Origin: CAWEQW01 sp963811365
Lineage (GTDB): Bacteria > Actinomycetota > Actinomycetes > Propionibacteriales > Nocardioidaceae
Length of the DNA stretch: 64,000 nt
Reading direction: 5' to 3'
Assembly: GCA_963811365.1 (NCBI GenBank)
Contig: CAWEQW010000009.1
Span: 62,001-126,000, forward strand
The notes under the pieces: model-generated
Seen by the model: the letters and a program-made list of their open reading frames with translations, nothing else
Told to the model about the DNA's origin: nothing
Database searches by the model: none
Part shown: piece by piece, positions 58,229 to 64,000 of the stretch
How the letters are laid out: each line of letters starts with the position of its first letter
How positions within the stretch are numbered: position 1 is the first letter of the stretch
Position numbers and translations under genes: made by a program

Positions 58229-58396
58229 GCCCGGCTCCTTCGGTGCACGCGGTTCGGCCCGCCGTCACGATGAGTGTCGCCGATGAGCGCGGTCAGGATT
58301 CTCGCGGCCCGGTCCCGTCTCGAGCCGGTCGAGTGCGTCGGCGCGCGTCGGCACCCGCCCGGTCTCACCCCAGGGCGTCGCCGCACCACGCCGGGC

Positions 58397-59440
58397 TCAG
58401 CTGTAGTCGGCGTAGATCCGCTGGTCGGTCCCGTCGATGGTCATGAACCCGCCGTACGGGACGATCCACTGCGGGCGGGTGTGACCGAAGGGCGGTCCGA
58501 CCACGACGACCGCGTCGGGGTTGTAGGCGTGGACGACGTCGATCGCGGTGTCGCGCTGCTGGTCGCGCTTCGCCCGCCGTTCTCCCGCGGAGGGCCGGGT
58601 GACGAAGTCGGACGTGGGTGGGCGTGCGACGACGACGGCGTCGACGGCCTGCAGGATCCCGCGCTCCCCGAGCGCCCTGGTGATCGCGCCGAACTCGCGA
58701 GCCGAGATGAGCTCCTCGGACGACTCCAGGAGCAGCACCGCACCGTCGAGCACGGACGGGTCGGCGGGGAACCGCCCCGCGGTCAGGATCCATTGCACGA
58801 CCTCGATGCAGCCGCCCCACGTCCGCCCGGTGATCGACCGTCTCGGCCCTGACCAGGTCCAGGGCTCGGTGGGCTCGCGCTCCCCGAACTCGTGCAGGGC
58901 TCGGGGGTCGTTCCAGTCGTGACCGATGTCCTCGGACTCGCCGGGGTCGGTGAGCTCTGTCCGGTCGCCGGTCAGGAGGGCGGCTCGCAACGAGAGCTCC
59001 TGGATCGGGTCGACGTGCGGACCGGGACCGAGCTGCACCTGGGTGGAGCCGCCGTAGTAGCCGGCCACGCCGTGCGTCCAGAGCCAGTTGAGCAGGTTGG
59101 TGTTGTCGCTGTAGCCCAGGAACGGCTTCGGGTCGTCGGCAAGGTGCCTGGCGTCCAGATGCGGGATGACGGTGATCTGGTCCTCGCCGCCGATGGCTGC
59201 CAGCACGGCGCGTATCTCGGGGTCACGGAACGCCGCGTTCAGGTCGTCGGCCCGCTCGCGGGCGGAGGCGCCGAGCTTGCGGGTCGTCGGGAGCTCCACC
59301 GGCACGAGCCCGGTCACGCTCCGGAGCCGCTCGAGCGCTTGCTCGTGGACGGCAGGAGCGACGGCGGGCGCCGCGAAGGACGGGGACAGCACGGCGATCT
59401 TCTCGCCCACCCTCGCCTTGCGAGGAGAGATCAGGTCCAT
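58397..59440 (-). CDS. S66-family peptidase (LD-carboxypeptidase / MccF-like)
   Basis: 347-aa serine peptidase of family S66. The nucleophile is S111 in FLGYSDNTNLLNWL; other family segments are GWGGCIEVVQWIL-like GRTWGGCIEVVQWIL and LLLESSEELISA, with the late His region VVVGPPFGHTRPQW. S66 enzymes trim murein tetrapeptides (LdcA) or inactivate peptide-nucleotide toxins such as microcin C (MccF). The length and the FGHTRPQ ending look closer to the MccF-like branch, so a self-protection or detoxification role is possible. Monocistronic, minus strand, ATG at 59440. Confidence 0.82.
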   Translation of the reverse strand: MDLISPRKARVGEKIAVLSPSFAAPAVAPAVHEQALERLRSVTGLVPVELPTTRKLGASARERADDLNAAFRDPEIRAVLAAIGGEDQITVIPHLDARHLADDPKPFLGYSDNTNLLNWLWTHGVAGYYGGSTQVQLGPGPHVDPIQELSLRAALLTGDRTELTDPGESEDIGHDWNDPRALHEFGEREPTEPWTWSGPRRSITGRTWGGCIEVVQWILTAGRFPADPSVLDGAVLLLESSEELISAREFGAITRALGERGILQAVDAVVVARPPTSDFVTRPSAGERRAKRDQQRDTAIDVVHAYNPDAVVVVGPPFGHTRPQWIVPYGGFMTIDGTDQRIYADYS

Positions 59441-59467
59441 GAGCGAACCCTAAGGGTCCTTGTCACC

Positions 59468-59770
59468 GTGACCCGAACGGCTTTGCCGGCCCGGCGCCGC
59501 GCTCGGCACGCCGCGCCGGGGCCGGATGCACAGGCTCTCCAGTGGTTGGCGTTCGCGGCGCTGGGCGCATCGGCGATGCTCCACGTCGCCACCCTCCTCG
59601 GCTACGACCCTGTGCAGATGCCCGCGCGCTCCATGAGCGCAACGCCGTCCGGCGCACGGTTCGATCCGAGCGTCCAACCCTGGCTGGTCGTTCGGCCACC
59701 GTCGTCGTGGCGGTCCTCTGCGCCCTGCGGGTCCTCGCGGTTCGACCGGATCTCGGCACCACGGACTGAC
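59468..59770 (+). pseudogene. possible remnant of a small membrane protein gene
   Basis: The 441-bp gap between the S66 gene and the epimerase gene contains a GTG-started frame reading PDAQALQWLAFAALGASAMLHVATLLGY, one membrane span, which then degrades. A second span-like stretch (RSATVVVAVLCALRVLAVRP, stop at 59768-59770) is in another frame. This looks like a two-span protein with a frame break or deletion. No ribosome binding site is clear. The rest of the gap (59771-59881) shows nothing. Weak evidence. Confidence 0.3.
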
Positions 59771-59881
59771 CGTGCGCAGCCGCCCGGTCTTCCGCGGCGC
59801 GCTTCCCGACCGGCGCCGCCCGGCCGGTTCCAGCTCCTCGGCGCAAGGACTGCGACTGGTCCTCGGGAGCCGGCGACACCG

Positions 59882-60802
59882 CTAGCGGCGCAGTCCTTGT
59901 TCGATCTCCGCGAGCGCCCGGGGGAGGTTCACGGTCGGCGCCCAGCCCCAGCGCTGCGCGCGCTCGCTCACGATGCGGCCGGTCCACGCGGGCGCGTCTT
60001 CCCAGACCGGGTCGACGCCGACCGCCCGGGTGACGGTCTCGTAGTAGTCGCGGGCGGTCGCTGGGCCGGCCGCGACGTTGACGACGGTGCACCCGCCGTC
60101 GACGGGGCCCTGCTCGGGGTCGGCGGAGGGCGGCACCCGCCCGGAGGCCAGGTCCGCGGCGAAGGCCGCCAGGTCCTCGACGTGGACCCAGGCGAAGGTC
60201 TGGTCGGGAACGACCCGGCGAGCCTTCTCGTGGTCGCGGATCTGCGCCGGCCGCAGGGTGTTCCAGACCGAGGTCCTACCTGGTCCGAGGATCGCCGGCG
60301 GGCGGAGCAGCATCCGGGTGATGCCGTCGACGGCGGCCAGGGCGGCGTCGGTGTCACGCTTGGTCACGGCGTAGTCGTTGGCGTCGTCGCGCACCAGCGG
60401 CGCCCCCTCGTCGACGTCGCCGACGCCGGGAGACCGGTCGTAGACGCCGGCGGTGGAGATGTGCACCAGCCGCGGGACGCCGGCGTCGCGGGCCGCCCGG
60501 GCGACGACCTGGGTCCCGTCGACCCCGATCCGGTGCTGGGTGCTCCGGTCGCCGCCCATCGGGTGCACGGTCGTCACCACAGCGGTCGCGCCGCGGAGGA
60601 CCGCACCGGCGAGGTCCTGGTCGTGGAACTCGCCGACGTGCTCCTCGACTCCGCGGAGTGCGGGCGCGGAGTCCGGTCGTCGTACGACGGCACGCACGGT
60701 CGCGCCGCGGTCCACGAGAGCCGCGCAGACCCGCGACCCCACCAGACCGTTCGCTCCGGTGACCACGACGACGGGGGAGGTGGCACTGACCTGGCTTCTC
60801 AT
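59882..60802 (-). CDS. NAD(P)-dependent sugar epimerase/reductase-like protein
   Basis: 306-aa extended short-chain dehydrogenase/epimerase. The Rossmann motif VVVTGANGLVGSRVCAAL is at the N-terminus. The active-site Tyr-x3-Lys appears as YAVTK, with HISTAGVYD supplying the Ser/Thr. RMLLRPPAILGPG and FAWVHVEDLAAF are typical of the family. The start at 60802 (MRSQVSATS) is supported by CAGGGTGG upstream. Substrate unknown; stands alone. Confidence 0.82.
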   Translation of the reverse strand: MRSQVSATSPVVVVTGANGLVGSRVCAALVDRGATVRAVVRRPDSAPALRGVEEHVGEFHDQDLAGAVLRGATAVVTTVHPMGGDRSTQHRIGVDGTQVVARAARDAGVPRLVHISTAGVYDRSPGVGDVDEGAPLVRDDANDYAVTKRDTDAALAAVDGITRMLLRPPAILGPGRTSVWNTLRPAQIRDHEKARRVVPDQTFAWVHVEDLAAFAADLASGRVPPSADPEQGPVDGGCTVVNVAAGPATARDYYETVTRAVGVDPVWEDAPAWTGRIVSERAQRWGWAPTVNLPRALAEIEQGLRR

Positions 60803-60869
60803 GGAACCACCCTGGCACAGGGCTCCACACGCCTCGGTCGGAGCCGTCACCGGCACCCCGCCGCGTCCG

Positions 60870-61169
60870 TCACAGCGTCCGGACCAGCGCGGCGGCCAGC
60901 GCGGCGACGAGGACGACGACGATGAAGGGGGCGCGCAGCAGCAGTGCGACCGTCGCGGCCGCCAGCCCGACCACGCGGGCGTCGAGGACGACCTGATGGC
61001 CCGAGGCGAACACCTGCACGGCGACCAGCGCCGCCAGCAGTGCCACGGGCAGCAGGTCGGCGATGCGTTCCACGACCGGGTGGTCGAGCACAGCCGCCGG
61101 CACCGACAGGCCCGCCAGCTTGAGCAGGTAGCAGCCGACGCCCGTCACCAGCACCGCGACCCAGGTCAC
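60870..61169 (-). CDS. azlD: branched-chain amino-acid exporter small subunit AzlD
   Basis: 99-aa membrane protein with three to four spans (TWVAVLVTGVGCYLLKLAGL to PFIVVVLVAALAAALVRTL). AzlD works with AzlC to export branched-chain amino acids. The GTG at 61169 overlaps the azlC stop (GTGA), the normal azlC-azlD coupling, which supports the assignment better than the sequence alone. Confidence 0.85.
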   Translation of the reverse strand: MTWVAVLVTGVGCYLLKLAGLSVPAAVLDHPVVERIADLLPVALLAALVAVQVFASGHQVVLDARVVGLAAATVALLLRAPFIVVVLVAALAAALVRTL

Positions 61170-61918
61170 GGGTGCCCCCGGTGCGGCTGCTCGGGGATCT
61201 CCGTGGGGTCCGCCCGCCGGCTGGACAGCCCGACGACGACGGCGACGCCGGCGGCGGCGAGCACCGGCACGCCCGCGGCGCTGACCGGCACCATCCCGAG
61301 GGCCACCGCGACGGCAAGCACCGCGACCAGCCGGTTGCGCCGGTCGGCCAGCCGCGGCCACAGCAGCGCGAGGAACGCGCCGCCCACCGCAGCGTCGAGC
61401 CCGTAGGTCTTCGGGTCGCCGAGCGTGGCGCCCGCGAGCGCGCCGGCCAGCGTGGCGAGGTTCCAGAGCACGAAGACGGGGATGCCGGTGGACAGGAAGC
61501 CGGTGCGCGCGGCCGGCCGGGTCGGGCGGTTGACGCTCATCGCGGTCGACTCGTCGATCACCAGGTGCGCGGCCGCGGCCCGGCGCCAGCCACGCCAGCC
61601 GAGAAGCGGCCCGAGCCGGAGGCCGTAGAGGGTGTTGCGGGTGCCGAGCAGGAGCGCGGTGAGCGCTCCCGACAGCGGGGCACCGCCGGCCGCGAGCACG
61701 CCGACCAGCGCGAACTGCGACGCCCCGGTGAACACCACCAGGGACAGCACGCAGCTCTGCAGCACGCTGAGGCCCGCGGCGACGGCGATCGCGCCGAAGG
61801 ACAGACCGTAGGCGCCAGTGGCCAGGCCGACGGCGACCCCGTCGCGGACGATCCCGCGCCGGTCCTCGGCGGCCCGGTCCGGCTTCCGGCCGGACGGCTC
61901 CGGGCTGGTTCGGCTCAC
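61166..61918 (-). CDS. azlC: branched-chain amino-acid exporter large subunit AzlC
   Basis: 250-aa AzlC/YgaZ-family exporter. After a charged N-terminus (residues 1-25) there are about five spans; the family motif VFTGASQFALVGVLAAG is complete, and NTLYGLRLGPLL and HLVIDESTAM follow as in YgaZ. Exports branched-chain amino acids, and possibly methionine in relatives. GTG start. First gene of the azlCD pair. Confidence 0.9.
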   Translation of the reverse strand: MSRTSPEPSGRKPDRAAEDRRGIVRDGVAVGLATGAYGLSFGAIAVAAGLSVLQSCVLSLVVFTGASQFALVGVLAAGGAPLSGALTALLLGTRNTLYGLRLGPLLGWRGWRRAAAAHLVIDESTAMSVNRPTRPAARTGFLSTGIPVFVLWNLATLAGALAGATLGDPKTYGLDAAVGGAFLALLWPRLADRRNRLVAVLAVAVALGMVPVSAAGVPVLAAAGVAVVVGLSSRRADPTEIPEQPHRGHP

Positions 61919-61966
61919 CCGCCGAAACGTAGCAGCGGGATGGTGAGCGGCCGGGTCAGCAGGCCG

Positions 61967-62197
61967 TCAGCGTCTGGTCGACCGGGCGCGCACCGGGACG
62001 GCCCGCTGCTCGTGGTGACGGCGGCCGAGCAGCCCGGCCAACGCCAGCGTGCCGACGGCCAGTCCGATCCCGGCGCCGACGCCCGGGAGCAGCTCGACGG
62101 GCAGCCGGTGCGCGAGCCAGGCGCCCACGCCGACGAACGCAGCGAGCGCGACCGCCGTGACGGCGACGCGGTGGAGCGGGGGGAGTGGTCCCAGCAC
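61967..62197 (-). CDS. small two-span membrane protein of unknown function
   Basis: 76-aa protein with two membrane segments (HRVAVTAVALAAFVGVGAWLAHRL and PGVGAGIGLAVGTLALAGLLG) and a basic tail RRHHEQRAVPVRARSTRR. The GTG at 62197 has a textbook AGGAGG five bases upstream, the main reason for believing the gene. It is 48 bp upstream of azlC in the same direction. No family recognised. Confidence 0.6.
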   Translation of the reverse strand: MLGPLPPLHRVAVTAVALAAFVGVGAWLAHRLPVELLPGVGAGIGLAVGTLALAGLLGRRHHEQRAVPVRARSTRR

Positions 62198-62330
62198 GAT
62201 GACCTCCTGCGTCGATCGGTAGCACCTCGGGTGCCTGGTGCGCGGCCGTGCGAGGCCGTGCACCCCTCCACACAACCAGACGAACGGCGCCCGCGAAAGG
62301 TTTCCTGTCGCCCGTCCCGGGCCGGACGGC

Positions 62331-62897
62331 TCACGTTGCGGGACGGAGGTCGGTGTGCAGCCGTACCTGCTTGACCCGCAGGCTGCCATCGCCGTGCAGG
62401 TCGAGCTCGCGGTGCGCGCCGTCGGCGGCCCACCCTGCCCCGGTGAGGAACGCACGCCGGGTGTCGTCGGTCGCGAGCAGCCACGTCGTGCCGCGGGTGA
62501 AGCCGTCGGCGCGCATCGTGTCGGCGGCCGCCTGGAGCAGCCGGGAGCCGTGCCCCTCCCCGGTGCGCTCGGGGTCCACGGTCAGCTCGACGAGCTCTCC
62601 GTCGGCGACCGGGTCGCTGTCGGGATCGGCCGAGGGGCTGGTCACCGCGTAGCCGCGGACCGCGGAACGCTCGAGCGCCACCAGCACCCGGTTGCGGGCG
62701 TCCTGCGGTCGGGCGAGCGACTGGTGCCACGCGGCTGCGAGCTCGTCGGCGTCGAGTGCGGCCAGCAGGTCGGAGGGCAGCAGTCCGTCGTACCCCCGCC
62801 GCCAGGCGCGGACCTGGACCTCGGCGACCGCGGAGGCGTCGTCGGCCCACCCGACCCGCACCGAGACGTCGGGTCCAGGGCTGCTTGCGGACGTCAT
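62331..62897 (-). CDS. GNAT-family N-acetyltransferase
   Basis: 188-aa acetyltransferase. The acetyl-CoA loop is VELTVDPERTGEGHGSRLLQAAADTMRADGF, and the N-terminal part begins VRVGWADDASAVAEVQVRAWRRGYDGLLP as in many GNATs. The end (FLTGAGWAADGAHRELDLHGDGSLRVKQVRL) is typical. Target unknown. ATG at 62897; divergent from thyA with 66 bp between. Confidence 0.85.
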   Translation of the reverse strand: MTSASSPGPDVSVRVGWADDASAVAEVQVRAWRRGYDGLLPSDLLAALDADELAAAWHQSLARPQDARNRVLVALERSAVRGYAVTSPSADPDSDPVADGELVELTVDPERTGEGHGSRLLQAAADTMRADGFTRGTTWLLATDDTRRAFLTGAGWAADGAHRELDLHGDGSLRVKQVRLHTDLRPAT

Positions 62898-62951
62898 GCA
62901 GCCAGTGTCCCAGCCGGCATCGAGCTCCCGTGCCGGGGGCTTCGGCAATGT

Positions 62952-62957
62952 TAGGTT
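62952..62957 (+). promoter_or_regulatory. -10 element of a probable leaderless promoter (thyA)
   Basis: TAGGTT ends six bases before the thyA GTG at 62964, with no Shine-Dalgarno in between. Confidence 0.5.
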
Positions 62958-62963
62958 GGGCCG

Positions 62964-63779
62964 GTGCGGGCCTACCTCGACCTCCTCCAGCGGATCCTCG
63001 ACGAGGGGGTGCCCAAGGCCGACCGGACCGGCACCGGGACGCTGAGCGTCTTCGGCCACCAGATGCGCTTCGACCTCGCGGCGGGCTTCCCGCTGGTCAC
63101 CACCAAGAAGGTGCACACCCGGTCGGTGTTCGCCGAGCTGCTCTGGTTCCTGCGCGGCGACACCAACGTGAAGTGGCTCCAGGACCGGGGCGTGACGATC
63201 TGGGACGAGTGGGCCGACGAGGCCGGCGACCTCGGACCGGTCTACGGCCACCAGTGGCGCTCCTGGCCGCTGCCCGACGGCGGTCACGTCGACCAGATCC
63301 GCACGGTCGTGGAGGCGCTGACCCGCGACCCGGACTCCCGGCGGCACATCGTCTCGGCGTGGAACGTCGCCGACATCCCTCAGATGGCGCTCGCGCCCTG
63401 CCACGCGCTGTTCCAGTTCTACGTCACCCCGCCGTCGACGCAGGGCGGCCGCGGCCGGCTCTCCTGCCAGCTCTACCAGCGCTCGGCCGACGTGTTCCTC
63501 GGCGTGCCGTTCAACATCGCCTCGTACGCCCTGCTGACCCACATGGTCGCGCAGGTGACCGGCCTGGACGTCGGCGACTTCGTGCACACCCTCGGCGACG
63601 CCCACCTCTACCGCAACCACCTCGACCAGGCGAGGCTCCAGCTGACCCGCGAGCCGCGGCCGTTGCCGACGCTCCGCCTCGACCCGGCGGTCACCGAGAT
63701 CGACGGCTTCGACCTCGAGCACATCGTGATGGAGGGATACGACCCGCACCCCGGGATCAAGGCACCGATCGCGGTATGA
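62964..63779 (+). CDS. thyA: thymidylate synthase
   Basis: 271-aa enzyme making dTMP from dUMP with methylene-tetrahydrofolate. The catalytic C146 is in LAPCHALFQFY. Other signatures are DRTGTGTLSVFGHQMRFDL, RGDTNVKWLQ, YGHQWRSW, DSRRHIVSAWN and GDAHLYRNH. Full length for the short ThyA form. It overlaps folA by ATGA, the common pairing because ThyA turns methylene-THF into dihydrofolate that FolA must reduce. Confidence 0.96.
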   Translation: MRAYLDLLQRILDEGVPKADRTGTGTLSVFGHQMRFDLAAGFPLVTTKKVHTRSVFAELLWFLRGDTNVKWLQDRGVTIWDEWADEAGDLGPVYGHQWRSWPLPDGGHVDQIRTVVEALTRDPDSRRHIVSAWNVADIPQMALAPCHALFQFYVTPPSTQGGRGRLSCQLYQRSADVFLGVPFNIASYALLTHMVAQVTGLDVGDFVHTLGDAHLYRNHLDQARLQLTREPRPLPTLRLDPAVTEIDGFDLEHIVMEGYDPHPGIKAPIAV

Positions 63780-64000
63780 CGCAGACCGGTGCCGCCACGC
63801 CCGGCAAGCAGGTGGTCCTGGTCGCGGCGGTCGCGGACAACGGCGTGATCGGGCTGGGCGGGGACATCCCGTGGAGCCTTCCCGCGGACCTCAGGCACTT
63901 CCGCGCCGTCACGACCGGCAACACCGTGGTCATGGGTCGCGCCACGTTCGAGAGCATCGGCCACCCGCTGCCCTACCGCACCAACGTGGTGGTCACCCGC
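63776..64000 (+). CDS. folA: dihydrofolate reductase, 5' part (cut by the window end)
   Basis: The first 75 codons of DHFR, which regenerates tetrahydrofolate with NADPH. QVVLVAAVADNGVIGLGGDIPWSLPADLRHFRAVTTGNTVVMGRATFESIG contains the substrate/NADPH contacts, including the conserved D-I-P-W and the MGR-x-T-FESIG motif. The ATG overlaps the thyA stop (ATGA). The gene continues beyond the right edge. Confidence 0.93.
   Translation, partial: MTQTGAATPGKQVVLVAAVADNGVIGLGGDIPWSLPADLRHFRAVTTGNTVVMGRATFESIGHPLPYRTNVVVTR

Overview
The window is high-GC DNA with GTG starts, many 4-base ATGA/GTGA overlaps and gene orders typical of Actinomycetota: dxr-rip-ispG-GNAT-proS, rimP-nusA-rnpM-infB-rbfA-truB-ribF, rpsO-pnp-M16 protease-dapB and thyA-folA. 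The paralogue mix (DUF222/HNH protein, Tat lipoproteins, fructose PTS with its own HPr and Enzyme I, polyamine catabolism) suggests a Propionibacteriales/Nocardioides-like soil actinobacterium. That placement is inferred from content, not from a database search. I see no rRNA, tRNA, CRISPR array, insertion sequence or prophage.

Layout. 1-5.0 kb: a cut-off minus-strand gene, a secreted M1 aminopeptidase, a propionyl/acetyl-CoA synthetase and a secreted phospholipase D-like protein. 5.0-24.1 kb: a polyamine/amine catabolic island. It holds an Lrp-type regulator, a PotDABC uptake system, two DAO-family flavin oxidoreductases, a class III aminotransferase, two aldehyde dehydrogenases (one with a DUF779 partner), an amidohydrolase, a patatin-like lipase and a saccharopine-dehydrogenase-like protein. 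It is interrupted by a DUF222/HNH gene and a GC-rich tandem-repeat tract. 24.1-31.1 kb: isoprenoid genes dxr and ispG, a site-2 protease, a GNAT protein and proS. 31.4-38.4 kb: an ExeM/NucH-like secreted nuclease, a polar amino-acid ABC transporter, a decayed M43-type metalloprotease, a ferritin-like DUF4439 protein and a broken Tat lipoprotein. 38.4-45.8 kb: the translation/transcription operon rimP to ribF. 45.9-52.0 kb: fructose PTS (ptsH, fruA, fruK, fruR, divergent ptsI). 52.1-64 kb: rpsO, pnp, M16 protease, dapB, small membrane and VOC proteins, an S66 peptidase, an epimerase, azlCD, GNAT, thyA and the start of folA.

How the genes could work together. PotDABC would import putrescine/spermidine. 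The aminotransferase and the flavin oxidoreductases would deaminate amines to aminoaldehydes, and the aminobutyraldehyde dehydrogenase would oxidise these towards GABA. Three intergenic regions of this island (upstream of potD, between the aminotransferase and amidohydrolase, and upstream of the aldehyde dehydrogenase) each carry two copies of a near-palindrome ACGGAWTCCGT. The copies lie 53, 63 and 31 bp apart centre to centre, close to whole numbers of helical turns. I propose these as operators of the island's own Lrp-type regulator; this is the most interesting signal in the window.

Other notable signals are a FruR-type direct repeat lying over two divergent promoters that share the palindrome TTGACTGTCAA; an 84-nt hairpin between infB and rbfA; a recurring -10 hexamer 6-7 nt before start codons, pointing to leaderless mRNAs; and reading-frame breaks in rbfA, truB (two, compensating), dapB and a lipoprotein gene. 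Breaks in essential genes are more likely consensus errors than real pseudogenes.
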